From Streptomyces tendae (GTDB lineage: Bacteria > Actinomycetota > Actinomycetes > Streptomycetales > Streptomycetaceae): a stretch of 64,000 nucleotides of DNA. The notes below the pieces were generated by a model that was not told the origin of the DNA, searched no databases, and worked only from the letters and a program-made list of their open reading frames with translations. The translations under genes were made by a program, and so were the position numbers. Below, piece after piece: positions 9,578 to 19,977 of the stretch; the stretch's first letter is position 1; every line of letters starts with the position of its first letter. Where the stretch lies: the NCBI RefSeq assembly GCF_008632955.1, contig NZ_CP043959.1, positions 806,001 to 870,000 of the forward strand, in the 5' to 3' direction.

Positions 9578-10690
9578 ATGCCTCGTTGGAAGGCTTTGCC
9601 GGAGGAACTCGATCCGCAGATCAGAGAGTTCACCAGTCAGCTCAGGCGGCTGGTGGACCGCAGCGGTCTGAGCGTCGCGTCCGTCGCCGACCGCACGGGC
9701 TACAGCAAGACGTCCTGGGAGCGCTATCTGAACGGGCGGCTGCTCGCGCCGAAGGGTGCGATCGTGGCCCTGGCCGAGGTCACCGGGACCAACCCGGTGC
9801 ACCTCACCACCATGTGGGAGCTCGCCGAGCGCGCATGGAGCCGCTCGGAGATGCGGCACGACATGACCATGGAGGCGATCCGGATCTCGCAGGCGCGGGC
9901 CGCGCTCAGCGAGCTGGCCGGCCCGCCGTCGGGCGGCGGCGGACGCTCGCGCGGGGGCGCGGCGCGTCCGGGGGTCGCCGGCCCGGCCGGTGTGTCACCG
10001 AGCGTGCCACCGCAGCCCACCGCCACCGACGTGCGCGACGCGGCCGGCGGCACCGGCACGCCCGGCGTCAACTCCTGGGGGGTCGCCGCGCCGGACGCCG
10101 TGCATCCGGGGGCGTACGGCCCCGGGGCGTCCGCGGCGGGCGGTTACGGCCCGCCGCCCGTGGCCCCGTCCGGTCGCGACGGCGGTTCCGGCCGGCCCGC
10201 GGGCCGGCGGCGTACGGCGACGTTCCTCGTCGGCGCGCTGGGCGCGCTGGTGGTGGTCGCCGCCGCGCTGTACGTCACCGGGACCGAGGACGACAGGAAG
10301 AAGGCGCAGGCCTCCCCGTCGCCCACCGTCACCAAGGAGGCCAAGCTTCCCCCGGGTGTGAAGTGCAGCGGCGAGAGCTGTGACGGCAAGGACGCCGAGG
10401 TCATGGGGTGCAGCGGCGACCTGGTCACCACGGCGAGCACGGCGACCGTCGGCGCCACCACCGTCGAGGTCCGCTACAGCAAGGTCTGCGGTGCCGCGTG
10501 GGGGCGCATCACCCAGGCCACGCAGGGCGACGCGGTCGAGATCGCGGCGGGCGCCTTCCGGCAGACCGACTCCGTCGACGCGGCCGGTGACACCGTCACG
10601 TACACCCCGATGGTGCCGGCCGGCAGTGCCACCGAGGCCAAGGCCTGCGCGGTGCTGGCCGCGACCGGTGAGAAGGGCTGCACCGGGTAG
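9578..10690 (+). CDS. HTH DNA-binding, membrane-anchored DUF2690 protein
   Basis: 370 residues from ATG at 9578 behind GGGGGAGAG. Residues about 12-75 form an XRE-type helix-turn-helix (LSVASVADRTGYSKTSWERY). A long Gly/Ala/Pro-rich linker follows, then one transmembrane helix (about 213-231). The extracytoplasmic domain after about residue 255 has four regularly spaced cysteines (KCSGESC, GCSGD, KVCGAAWGRI), the DUF2690 signature. This architecture, cytoplasmic DNA-binding head joined to a secreted disulfide-bonded domain, suggests signal transduction across the membrane by one polypeptide. The ligand is unknown. The gene is monocistronic. Confidence 0.8.
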   Translation: MPRWKALPEELDPQIREFTSQLRRLVDRSGLSVASVADRTGYSKTSWERYLNGRLLAPKGAIVALAEVTGTNPVHLTTMWELAERAWSRSEMRHDMTMEAIRISQARAALSELAGPPSGGGGRSRGGAARPGVAGPAGVSPSVPPQPTATDVRDAAGGTGTPGVNSWGVAAPDAVHPGAYGPGASAAGGYGPPPVAPSGRDGGSGRPAGRRRTATFLVGALGALVVVAAALYVTGTEDDRKKAQASPSPTVTKEAKLPPGVKCSGESCDGKDAEVMGCSGDLVTTASTATVGATTVEVRYSKVCGAAWGRITQATQGDAVEIAAGAFRQTDSVDAAGDTVTYTPMVPAGSATEAKACAVLAATGEKGCTG

Positions 10691-10714
10691 CGGGCGCCGC
10701 CCGGGCACGGTGGC

Positions 10715-10765
10715 CGGATCCCTCATCTGCGTGGGCCGTAAGGGTCCTTACATGTGAGGGATCCG
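10715..10765. terminator. nested hairpin downstream of the DUF2690 gene
   Basis: CGGATCCCTCA (10715-10725) pairs perfectly with TGAGGGATCCG (10755-10765). It encloses a second stem, GTAAGG-GT-CCTTAC (10738-10751). It begins 25 bases after the stop codon. The 455-base gap to mdh otherwise contains the regulatory sites listed separately. Confidence 0.7.
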
Positions 10766-10942
10766 TGGTGATGCGAATGGTGCGTCGGAGGGCGGGCACG
10801 CGAAAAGTACCCCCACGGGATTCCGGCACGGTCGGTCCCGGACGGCGGCCGCCCCGTCCCCACCTCTCCCGGACGGAGCGGCCGCCCCTCTCTCCCCCCG
10901 TCTCTTCGCCGTTGCCGGTTACCCGGTGCCCGGACGGTGACT

Positions 10943-10960
10943 CTGTGGGACGGGCCACAG
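10943..10960. promoter_or_regulatory. Crp-like palindrome upstream of mdh
   Basis: CTGTGG (10943-10948) and CCACAG (10955-10960) form an inverted repeat. Read as GTG-N6-GNCAC (10945-10958) it agrees with the half-site pattern I recall for Streptomyces Crp. A single site match in high-GC DNA is weak evidence. Confidence 0.3.
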
Positions 10961-11011
10961 GGAGCCCGGCCGTGCGCGCCCTCGGATGCGCGATAGCCTG
11001 ACCGCTGGATC

Positions 11012-12135
<1,124 letters not shown>

Positions 12136-12156
12136 TCCCCGTCTCCCCCACCCTTC

Positions 12157-12195
12157 GCGGGGCCCCGTACCGGTTCGCCCGGTACGGGGCCCCGC
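12157..12195 (+). terminator. terminator after mdh
   Basis: A perfect 15-bp stem GCGGGGCCCCGTACC / GGTACGGGGCCCCGC (12157-12171, 12181-12195) with a 9-base loop begins 22 bases after the mdh stop. Confidence 0.9.
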
Positions 12196-12315
12196 GCCGC
12201 TGCGGCCCCAACCGCCACCCCTGTCAAACCGGTTCGCCCGGGCACGCCCTTCCCCTATGCTGATGGCCCGTCACTCCTCGTGGCGGTGTCGCCATTCGCG
12301 TATCGGGGGATCCGC

Positions 12316-13998
12316 GTGAGCACTGCCTACGTGCCGCAGCAGCCACAGCACACGGACGGGACGACGGCCGGCCTGCCGCCCGTGCCCCCGTACGCCAGCG
12401 AGGCGTCGAGGCTGCTGTGCGTGGGGACCTACCTGGACCCCGTCTACCGCAACCGTGTCATCGACGAGCTCTACCTCAACGAGCAGCGGGTCGTGGCACC
12501 CTCGCTCGGCTTCGACGCCGCCCGGGTCCTCGCCCACGCGCTGCGCGCCCGGCGTCTGGAGACGCAGTGGGCGGCGGCGATCCTCGGCCTGTGGGTGGTG
12601 GGCACGCTGGTCAGCGGGGGCCTGCTCGCCTACTTCCTGATCCCCGGCCTGCTGCTCGCCTTCGCGTCCCTGGTGCGCGGGACCGCCGCGTCCGTGTTCC
12701 GCTGGTGCGGCCGCGCCGCGACCGTGTGGTTCCTGTTCACCCTGGGCGCCGCCGCGTTCGGCGGCGGGGAGGACGGCGACTCCGGGTACGCGTCCTCCTA
12801 CGACTCCGGCGGCGGCGATGTCCTGGGTTCGGTCGCCGAGAGCATCACGGCAGGCGTCCGCCCGTGGCAGGCCTGGTTCGGGATCGGCGTGCTCGTCCTC
12901 ATCGGCCTGTGCGTGGCCGGCCGGCGCGACCAGTTCGCCCGCGTCCTCACCGTGGAACTCTCCCCGGCCCGCTTCCCCGACGCCACCGGCGACCTCGCCG
13001 AGCAGGCCCCCGGGCAGCGGTTCCGGCGGCTGACGCACCGCATCCGGCTGGAACAGCACGCGCCGCTCGTCATGTACCAGGAGGCGCGGCCGTTCTGCGG
13101 GGCGGGCAGGGCGCACGACACCTGGGTGCTCGCCGTCGAACTGCGGCCGGACGAGGAGAAGGAGCAGCAGCCGCTCAGCAACCGGGCGATCCTCGACCGG
13201 ATCCGGCCCCTGCTGGAGCAGCTGCGGGTGCCCTCCGAGTACGCGGGCCCCGGTGTCCGGGACCGGCTGCGCCGCCTGGAGATCGACGAGTGCGTGTTCC
13301 TGCCCGTCGAGGGACTGCTCCGCCGCGACGAGGCGCCGTACGGAGCGGCGGAGTTCGAGCAGCACCGGACCCGGGCCGTGGAGGAGGGCGGCGAGAAGCG
13401 ACGGCACTTCCTGCGCATCCGCGTCGGCGGCTGGGAGGAGGAGCTGGTCGTCACCGTCTTCGTCCGCCTCCACACGCAGGGCCGGATGCTGATGCTGGAG
13501 GTCGCCCCGCACGTGCTCGCCCCGGTCCGCGCGGACTTCAAGGACGCCGACCGCACCTGGCAGGGGTTCCACGACAACCGGACGGGCCGGATCGCCGGCG
13601 CGGCCGTCCGGGTGCCCCGCTCCGTCGGCGACGCGCTGCTCACCCTCGGCCGGGGCGTGCCCTACGCGTGGCGGCTGCTGACCGGCGGCCACGCGCAGGC
13701 GCTGCCCGACGGGCCCGCCCTGTCGGTGCGGGAACTGGCCGCGGTCGGCCGCGGGTCCACCTTCCAGGAGATGGACGTCGCCCGGTACCTGCGCAGCGTC
13801 CAGGACCGCGTCAGCCGCGGGGTGCGGCTGGCCCTGGGTGAAGCGGGCTACGAGACCGGCGAGTTCGTCCAGAAGATCGTCAACATCAGCAACGGCGCGG
13901 TGCACATCGGGCGCGCCGACAACTCCTCGTTCGCCTTCGGCGACCACGCGCGCGCCGAGACGAGGGGCGGCTCCGCGCCGCAGAAGGGATCCGACTAG
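12316..13998 (+). CDS. membrane protein with C-terminal IGRADNS motif, unknown function
   Basis: 560 residues from GTG at 12316, which has GGGGA seven bases upstream. Residues about 80-150 contain two or three transmembrane segments and another lies near 180-197. The large remaining part is cytoplasmic and charged, without a domain I recognise. Residues 529-548 carry the motif IGRADNSSFAFGDHARAET, which recurs with 16 of 19 identities at the N-terminus of the next protein. Two bases separate the stop from that next start, so the genes form an operon. The motif has the Gly/Asn/Ser-rich strand pattern of short modules in actinobacterial signalling and conflict-type proteins; that comparison is an inference. 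No nuclease, kinase or protease motif is visible. Confidence 0.65.
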   Translation: MSTAYVPQQPQHTDGTTAGLPPVPPYASEASRLLCVGTYLDPVYRNRVIDELYLNEQRVVAPSLGFDAARVLAHALRARRLETQWAAAILGLWVVGTLVSGGLLAYFLIPGLLLAFASLVRGTAASVFRWCGRAATVWFLFTLGAAAFGGGEDGDSGYASSYDSGGGDVLGSVAESITAGVRPWQAWFGIGVLVLIGLCVAGRRDQFARVLTVELSPARFPDATGDLAEQAPGQRFRRLTHRIRLEQHAPLVMYQEARPFCGAGRAHDTWVLAVELRPDEEKEQQPLSNRAILDRIRPLLEQLRVPSEYAGPGVRDRLRRLEIDECVFLPVEGLLRRDEAPYGAAEFEQHRTRAVEEGGEKRRHFLRIRVGGWEEELVVTVFVRLHTQGRMLMLEVAPHVLAPVRADFKDADRTWQGFHDNRTGRIAGAAVRVPRSVGDALLTLGRGVPYAWRLLTGGHAQALPDGPALSVRELAAVGRGSTFQEMDVARYLRSVQDRVSRGVRLALGEAGYETGEFVQKIVNISNGAVHIGRADNSSFAFGDHARAETRGGSAPQKGSD

Positions 13999-14000
13999 CG

Positions 14001-14354
14001 ATGGCATCCGACGAGCCCAACGTCAGCATCGGCCGCGCCGACAACTCCGCCTTCGCGTTCGGCGCGAACGCCCGCGCGGAGACCCGGAACACCGCCGCGC
14101 CGGCGCGGGACGAGACCGCAGAGCAGCTCCTGGCGGCCGTGCGTGAACTGCGCGGCGACCTCGCCCGGCTGAGGGAGAACGAGCAGGCCGCACGCCTGGA
14201 CGCGACCCTCGCCGAGACCGAGGAGGAGATCACCCGGACCGGTACGGCCGGCGAGGGCCGTGTGCGGCGGCTGCGCGAGGGTCTCGCGGACGCCCAGAGC
14301 ATCCTGACCCTGTTCGCGTCGGCCGGGACCGTCGCCGGGCTGCTGGGAATGTGA
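14001..14354 (+). CDS. small IGRADNS-motif coiled-coil protein
   Basis: 117 residues from ATG at 14001, with AAGGGA about 11 bases upstream. Residues 10-28 are IGRADNSAFAFGANARAET, a near copy of the C-terminal motif of the preceding protein. Residues about 35-100 are strongly helical and charged with a coiled-coil look (LLAAVRELRGDLARLRENEQ). The last 20 residues are small and hydrophobic. It is cytoplasmic or peripheral. The shared motif suggests that the two proteins bind the same partner or each other. Function unknown. It sits 2 bases after the previous gene and 10 bases before the next. Confidence 0.65.
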   Translation: MASDEPNVSIGRADNSAFAFGANARAETRNTAAPARDETAEQLLAAVRELRGDLARLRENEQAARLDATLAETEEEITRTGTAGEGRVRRLREGLADAQSILTLFASAGTVAGLLGM

Positions 14355-14364
14355 GAGGGACGCC

Positions 14365-15327
14365 ATGACCGGGGGACAGCGGTACTGGAACGAGGACACC
14401 CAACGCTGGGAGGACGGCACCACCGCCCCGGCCACGCCGCCGCCCCCGCCCGTCCGGAGTTCCTCCGCCCGCCCCGACGTGGGCCCGGGCGGTGTGCCGG
14501 ACCCGGACGCGCCGACGGGCGTACTGCCCCCGCTTCCTGCCGAGAACTGGTCCCTGCCGGAGCCGCCGCGGCCCGCCGCCCGGCCGTTCGCCGGCCGCCG
14601 GCTGGTGTGGGGCGTGCTGGGCGGGGCCGCCGCGGCCGGTGTCGCCGTGGCTCTGATCCTGACGTCGGTCCTCGGGGACGACGGCACGGACGGCCGTCCG
14701 GGCGACCGGGCCGGCGGCGCGGCCGGCACGCAGGCACCGCCACCGGCCGACGAGGAGGCGCCCGGTCCGACGGACGTGGGCACCAGCGGCGTGGAACCGT
14801 CGTCCGACCCCTCGTCCTCCCCGTCCGGCGGGACGCCGGAACTCCCCGAGGGCTACGAACTCCACGAGGACCCCGAGGGCTTCACCATCGCCCGCCCGAC
14901 CGGCTGGGAGCGAGAGAGCGTGACGTCCCAGCACGGCATGGACGTCGTCAACTACCGCGCCCCCGACGGGTTCCGCCGGCTCCAGGTGTACGAGATCGCG
15001 GAGCCCTCGCCGGAGGAGTCCTTCGAGGTGTTCCTGTCGGACGGGACACCGAAGGCGGAGGGCTTCGAGAAGGTCGCCCTGCTGCCCGTCGAGACGGGGG
15101 AGACGTCCGGGATGCGGCTGGAGTACCGGGCCCACTCCCTGCGCGGCGAACCCGAGGTGGGCAGCTGGCACATCCAGGACGTGCGCTTCCGCGCACCCGG
15201 TGACGGCAAGGTGTACGCGATCGCCGCGTACGGGGCGGCCACCGACGGCATCGATCCCGAACTGGACCTGGTGCTGACGGCCCTCGCGCACTTCTGCCCG
15301 CCGTCCACGACCTGCTCCCCGGAGTGA
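14365..15327 (+). CDS. single-pass membrane protein of the same three-gene operon
   Basis: 320 residues from ATG at 14365, with GAGAGGGA upstream. The N-terminus reads RYWNEDTQRWEDG, a WW-like short motif also seen in DUF2510-type proteins. A Pro-rich linker, one transmembrane helix (about 90-108), a Ser/Pro/Thr-rich stalk and an extracytoplasmic domain (about 160-315) follow. The pattern GFTIARPTGWER at the start of that domain resembles small secreted lipoprotein-like domains in actinobacteria. Two cysteines near the end (FCPPSTTCS) may pair. It is the last gene of the operon; the following 245-base gap precedes betB. Function unknown. Confidence 0.6.
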   Translation: MTGGQRYWNEDTQRWEDGTTAPATPPPPPVRSSSARPDVGPGGVPDPDAPTGVLPPLPAENWSLPEPPRPAARPFAGRRLVWGVLGGAAAAGVAVALILTSVLGDDGTDGRPGDRAGGAAGTQAPPPADEEAPGPTDVGTSGVEPSSDPSSSPSGGTPELPEGYELHEDPEGFTIARPTGWERESVTSQHGMDVVNYRAPDGFRRLQVYEIAEPSPEESFEVFLSDGTPKAEGFEKVALLPVETGETSGMRLEYRAHSLRGEPEVGSWHIQDVRFRAPGDGKVYAIAAYGAATDGIDPELDLVLTALAHFCPPSTTCSPE

Positions 15328-15502
15328 TCCGGCGCGCCCTCCGGTCGTCCCGCGTCCGGCCCGCGCCCCATGACCGCCGTGTTCCGCACGACCGCCCTTC
15401 CCCGCACCCTTCCTCCCGTTCCGCCCCACCTGTTCCACTCCGCCCGTGACGGGGCGCACTTCCGGCCACGGATCTCGCATGCATCCGGGCCCCTTGGGCA
15501 GG

Positions 15503-15544
15503 AGCACCCGGTCCCGGGTAGCACCCCTGTGACCCCCGGGTGCT
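15503..15544. promoter_or_regulatory. inverted repeats before betB
   Basis: AGCACCCGG (15503-15511) is inverted as CCGGGTGCT (15536-15544), with a further AGCACCC at 15520-15526 between them. The block ends 29 bases before the betB start. A repressor site for the betaine operon is plausible; no regulator gene of the BetI or GbsR type is adjacent. Confidence 0.35.
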
Positions 15545-15572
15545 GAACAGGAACGGAAGGCAGTAACCGATC

Positions 15573-17093
15573 ATGGCGGACAGCACAGAACTTCGAGCGC
15601 GCGACACCATCCACGCGGGAGGCGAGTGGCGGGCCGCCGTCTCCGGGGCCACCCGGGAGATCCTCGACCCGGCGGACGCCCGGCCGTTCGCCCTGGTCGC
15701 CGAGGGGGACGAGAAGGACACCGACCTCGCGGTGGCCGCCGCACGCCGCGCGTTCGACGAGGGCCCGTGGCCGCGCACCCCCGTCGCCGAGCGGGCCGCG
15801 CTGCTGCGCCGCGTGGCCCTACTCCTTGCACGGGACCGGGAGGAACTGGGCCTGCTGGAGAGCCGGGACGCGGGCAAGACCGCCGAGGAGGGGCGCGTCG
15901 ACATCGACTGCGTGGCCGACGCCTTCCGTTACTTCGCCGACCTGGTCGCCGCCGAGGCGCCCGGCCGGGTGGTCGACGCCGGCTCACCCGACGTGCACAG
16001 CGTCGTGGTGCACGAGCCGGTCGGAGTCTGCGCGCTGATCACCCCGTGGAACTACCCGCTCCTGCAAGCGAGTTGGAAGATCGCGCCGGCCCTCGCGGCG
16101 GGCAACACCTTCGTCGTCAAGCCCAGCGAGATCACCCCGCTGACCACCGTCGCCCTCATCGGCCTGCTGGCCGAGGCGGGACTGCCCGCGGGCGTCGCCA
16201 ACATCGTCACCGGTCCCGGCCACACCGTCGGCGCCCGGCTGGCCGAGCACCCGGACGTCGACCTCGTCTCCTTCACCGGCGGCCTGGTCAGCGGCATCAA
16301 GGTCGCCCAGGCCGCCGCCCCGTCCGTGAAGAAGGTGGCCCTGGAACTCGGCGGCAAGAACCCCAACGTGGTCTTCGCCGACGCCTGCGCCACCGAGGAG
16401 GGCTTCGACACCGCCGTCGACCAGGCCCTCAACGCGGCCTTCATCCACAGCGGGCAGGTGTGCTCGGCCGGTGCGCGGCTCATCGTCGAGGAGTCCGTGC
16501 GGGACCGTTTCGTCACCGAACTCGCCCGCCGCGCCGAGCGGATCCGGCTAGGCCGGGGCACCGAGGACGGCGTCGAGTGCGGCCCGCTGGTCTCCGCGCA
16601 GCAGCGCGACAAGGTCGAGAACTACGTCGAGTCCGCCCTCAAGGAGGGCGCGGTGCTGCGCTGCGGCGGCAAGCGCCCCGAGCCGTCCCCGGAACGCCCC
16701 GCCTCCGGCTACTTCTACGAGCCGACCGTCCTCGACCGCTGCCACCGCGCGATGCGCGTGGTGCGCGAGGAGGTCTTCGGGCCGGTCCTCACCGTCGAGA
16801 CCTTCGGCACCGAGGACGAGGCCGTCGCCCTCGCCAACGACACCGAGTACGGGCTGGCCGGCGGCGTGTGGACCGCCGACCCCGGCCGGGCGCGGCGGGT
16901 GGCCGGACGGCTGCGGCACGGCACCGTGTGGATCAACGACTTCCACCCCTATCTCCCGCAGGCCGAGTGGGGCGGCTTCGGCAGGAGCGGCACGGGCCGC
17001 GAACTCGGCCCGGCCGGGCTCGCCGAGTACCGCGAGACCAAGCACGTCTACCAGAACCTGGCACCGGCGCCGGTGCGCTGGTTCCGCGGCTGA
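15573..17093 (+). CDS. betB: betaine-aldehyde dehydrogenase
   Basis: Oxidises betaine aldehyde to glycine betaine, the second step of choline-derived osmoprotectant synthesis. The 506-residue ALDH-fold protein shows ITPWNYPLLQ, the catalytic Glu258 in LELGGKNP and the catalytic Cys297 in SGQVCSAG, and ends with a WGGFGRSGTGRELG segment. Substrate assignment rests mainly on context: the choline oxidoreductase and a betaine transporter follow on the same strand. A gamma-aminobutyraldehyde or other aldehyde substrate cannot be excluded. The ribosome site GGAAGG is somewhat distant (12 bases) from the ATG. Confidence 0.85.
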   Translation: MADSTELRARDTIHAGGEWRAAVSGATREILDPADARPFALVAEGDEKDTDLAVAAARRAFDEGPWPRTPVAERAALLRRVALLLARDREELGLLESRDAGKTAEEGRVDIDCVADAFRYFADLVAAEAPGRVVDAGSPDVHSVVVHEPVGVCALITPWNYPLLQASWKIAPALAAGNTFVVKPSEITPLTTVALIGLLAEAGLPAGVANIVTGPGHTVGARLAEHPDVDLVSFTGGLVSGIKVAQAAAPSVKKVALELGGKNPNVVFADACATEEGFDTAVDQALNAAFIHSGQVCSAGARLIVEESVRDRFVTELARRAERIRLGRGTEDGVECGPLVSAQQRDKVENYVESALKEGAVLRCGGKRPEPSPERPASGYFYEPTVLDRCHRAMRVVREEVFGPVLTVETFGTEDEAVALANDTEYGLAGGVWTADPGRARRVAGRLRHGTVWINDFHPYLPQAEWGGFGRSGTGRELGPAGLAEYRETKHVYQNLAPAPVRWFRG

Positions 17094-17257
17094 CGCCGCG
17101 GCTCGCGGTGCCGTGGAACGCGCACGTCGCGTGGCGACCGCGGTGCCGTGCGGGCTGATCGCGCCCACGCGGCGGAGCCGCATGCCCACGCAGCCCGCGC
17201 CCCTTCAAGGGCGCCCCTCCCCGGGCGTCCCTTCAGTCCGAGCCCTTGGAGTAGCCC

Positions 17258-18790
17258 GTGACCCTGAACCCACCTGTCTACGACTACGTGGTCATAGGCG
17301 GCGGAACCGCTGGTTCCGTCATCGCCTCCCGCCTCACCGAGAACCCGGACGTCACCGTCGCCGTCATCGAGGGCGGCCCCAGCGACGTCGGCCGCGACGA
17401 CGTACTGACGCTGCGCCGCTGGATGGGCCTGCTCGGCGGCGAACTCGACTACGACTACCCCACCACCGAGCAGCCACGCGGCAACTCGCACATCCGGCAC
17501 AGCCGCGCCCGCGTCCTCGGCGGCTGCTCCTCGCACAACACCCTGATCGCCTTCAAGCCGCTGCCGTCCGACTGGGACGAGTGGGAGCAGGCCGGCGCCA
17601 AGGGTTGGGGCGCCGTGCAGATGGAGGCGTACTACGCGCGCCTGAAGAACAACATCGTCCCGGTCGACGAGAAGGACCGGAACGCCATCGCCCGGGACTT
17701 CGTCGACGCCGCGCGGACGGCGCTCGAGGTGCCCCGCATCGAGAGCTTCAACAAGAAGCCGTTCACCGAGGGCGTCGGCTTCTTCGACCTGGCCTACCAC
17801 CCCGAGAACAACAAGCGCTCCTCGGCGTCGGTGGCGTATCTGCACCCGGTGATGGACGAGCGGCCCAACCTGACGCTCTGGCTGGAGACCTGGGCGTACC
17901 GGCTGGAGCTGAACGGCAGCCGCGCCGAGGGAGTGCACGTGCGCACGAAGGACGGCGAGGAGGTGCTGGTGCGCGCCCGCAACGAGGTGGTGCTGTGCGC
18001 GGGCGCCGTCGACTCGCCGCGCCTGCTGCTGCACTCCGGCATCGGGCCCCGGGCCGACCTGGAGGCGCTCGGCATACCCGTGGCGCACCATCTGCCCGGT
18101 GTCGGCGAGAACCTCCTCGACCACCCCGAGTCGGTGATCGTCTGGGAGACGGACGGACCCATCCCGGAGAACTCCGCGATGGACTCCGACGCCGGGCTGT
18201 TCGTGCGCCGCGACCCCGAACACGCGAGCCCCGACCTGATGTTCCACTTCTACCAGATCCCGTTCACCGACAACCCGGAGCGACTGGGCTACGAGCGGCC
18301 GGAGTCCGGCGTCTCCATGACCCCGAACATCCCCAAGCCGAAGAGCCGCGGACGGCTGTACCTCACCAGCGCCGACCCCGAGGTCAAGCCCGCCCTGGAC
18401 TTCCGCTACTTCACCGACGAGGACGACTACGACGGCCGCACCCTGGTGGACGGCATCCGCATCGCCCGCGAGATCGCGAAGACCGAGCCGCTCGCCCACT
18501 GGCTCAAGCGCGAGGTGGCCCCGGGCCCGGACGTCACCGGCGACGAGGAGCTCGGCGAGTACGCCCGCAAGGTCGCGCACACCGTCTACCACCCGGCGGG
18601 CACCTGCAGGATGGGCGCCGCCGACGACGACCTGGCCGTGGTCGACCCCGAGCTGCGGATCAGGGGCCTGCAGGGCATCCGGATCGCGGACGCGTCCGTC
18701 TTCCCGACCATGACCGCCGTCAACCCGATGATCGGTGTGCTGATGGTCGGCGAGCGCGCCGTCGAGCTGATCGGTGGTGACGCCCGATGA
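17258..18790 (+). CDS. betA: GMC oxidoreductase, probable choline dehydrogenase
   Basis: FAD-dependent oxidation of choline to betaine aldehyde. The 510-residue protein has the N-terminal FAD-binding [16 protein letters not shown] motif, the GMC signature region [10 protein letters not shown], and the catalytic His445 ([10 protein letters not shown]) and Asn489 (NPMIG). The GTG at 17258 has GGAG six bases upstream. The stop overlaps the ABC ATPase start (ATGA), linking synthesis and uptake in one transcript. GMC substrate specificity is hard to read from sequence; the neighbours make choline most likely. Confidence 0.82.
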   Translation: MTLNPPVYDYVVIGGGTAGSVIASRLTENPDVTVAVIEGGPSDVGRDDVLTLRRWMGLLGGELDYDYPTTEQPRGNSHIRHSRARVLGGCSSHNTLIAFKPLPSDWDEWEQAGAKGWGAVQMEAYYARLKNNIVPVDEKDRNAIARDFVDAARTALEVPRIESFNKKPFTEGVGFFDLAYHPENNKRSSASVAYLHPVMDERPNLTLWLETWAYRLELNGSRAEGVHVRTKDGEEVLVRARNEVVLCAGAVDSPRLLLHSGIGPRADLEALGIPVAHHLPGVGENLLDHPESVIVWETDGPIPENSAMDSDAGLFVRRDPEHASPDLMFHFYQIPFTDNPERLGYERPESGVSMTPNIPKPKSRGRLYLTSADPEVKPALDFRYFTDEDDYDGRTLVDGIRIAREIAKTEPLAHWLKREVAPGPDVTGDEELGEYARKVAHTVYHPAGTCRMGAADDDLAVVDPELRIRGLQGIRIADASVFPTMTAVNPMIGVLMVGERAVELIGGDAR

Positions 18791-19977
18791 CCGCGACCGC
18801 CTCCTTCGCCCCCGCGTCCGACGCCGCCGCCCCCGTGTTCTCCGTCGACGGGCTGTGGAAGGTGTTCGGCCCCAAGGCCGGCCGGGTCCCCGGCGACCCG
18901 GAGCTCGCCGCCCTCGACCCGGCCGGGCTGCGCGCCCGCACCGGCTGCACGGCCGCCGTCCGCGACGTCTCCTTCGACGTCCGCAAGGGCGAGGTCTTCG
19001 TCGTCATGGGCCTGTCCGGATCGGGCAAGTCCACGCTGGTCCGCTGCCTCACCCGGCTGATCGAGCCGACCGCGGGCCGCATCGTCATCGACGGCGAGGA
19101 CGTCCGCGCCATGGACAAGGCCAGGCTGCGCGCGCTGCGCCGGCACCGCGCCGCCATGGTCTTCCAGCACTTCGGCCTGCTGCCGCACCGGACCGTCCTC
19201 GACAACGTCGCCTACGGCCTGGAGATCCAGGGCATGGGCCGGTCCGAGCGGCGCGCGAAGGCCGCCGAGGTCGTCGCCAAGGTCGGCCTGGAGGGCATGG
19301 AGCAGCGCAGACCCGCCCAGCTCTCCGGCGGCCAGCGGCAGCGGGTGGGGCTGGCCCGCGCCCTCGCCGTCGACCCCGAGGTGCTGCTGTTCGACGAGCC
19401 GTTCAGCGCGCTCGACCCGCTGATCCGGCGCGACATGCAGGAGGAGGTCGTGCGGCTGCACCGCGAGGAGGGCCGCACGATGGTCTTCATCACCCACGAC
19501 CTCCAGGAGGCCCTCAAGCTGGGTGACCGCATCGCCCTGATGCGCGACGGGCGCGTGGTCCAGCTCGGCACGCCCGAGGAGATCGTGGGCTCGCCCGCCG
19601 ACGACTACGTGCGCGCCTTCGTCCGGGACGTCCCCCGCGAGCAGGTGCTGACCGTCCGTACGGCCATGCGCCCCGCCTCCTCCGCGACCGAGGCGGACAC
19701 CGGCCCCGCGGTCCGCCCCGACGCGACGGTCTCCGAAGCCATCGAGGCGGTGTCCCGGGCCGGCACCTCCGCCCGCGTCCTGGACGCCGGCCGGTGCGTC
19801 GGCGTGGTCGACGCGGAGGCCCTGCTGAACGTGGTGGCCGGCGACGTGGCCCTGCCCGGCCGCACCTCCCGCGAGGTACCGGCCGCCGCGGAGGCCCCGG
19901 ACCCCCGTGACGTGCCCCCTCGGCGGGGTGAGCCGGCCGCGCCGCCCGCTGCCGCCGCCGGTGGGGAGCCCGTGTGA
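18787..19977 (+). CDS. glycine betaine/proline ABC transporter ATPase
   Basis: OpuAA/ProV-type nucleotide-binding subunit, 396 residues. Walker A is GLSGSGKS (about 77-84), the ABC signature [14 protein letters not shown] and Walker [14 protein letters not shown]. After the ATPase core the tail (about 300-365) looks like one degenerate CBS-type unit ([20 protein letters not shown]), the region that senses ionic strength in OpuA systems, then a Pro/Ala tail. The start ATG overlaps the betA stop, and the stop overlaps the permease start. Confidence 0.92.
   Translation: MTATASFAPASDAAAPVFSVDGLWKVFGPKAGRVPGDPELAALDPAGLRARTGCTAAVRDVSFDVRKGEVFVVMGLSGSGKSTLVRCLTRLIEPTAGRIVIDGEDVRAMDKARLRALRRHRAAMVFQHFGLLPHRTVLDNVAYGLEIQGMGRSERRAKAAEVVAKVGLEGMEQRRPAQLSGGQRQRVGLARALAVDPEVLLFDEPFSALDPLIRRDMQEEVVRLHREEGRTMVFITHDLQEALKLGDRIALMRDGRVVQLGTPEEIVGSPADDYVRAFVRDVPREQVLTVRTAMRPASSATEADTGPAVRPDATVSEAIEAVSRAGTSARVLDAGRCVGVVDAEALLNVVAGDVALPGRTSREVPAAAEAPDPRDVPPRRGEPAAPPAAAAGGEPV

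Noticed and set aside
15328..15572. Riboswitch or gene in the gap before betB
   Set aside because: Only short inverted repeats are present; no aptamer signature or credible start codon.
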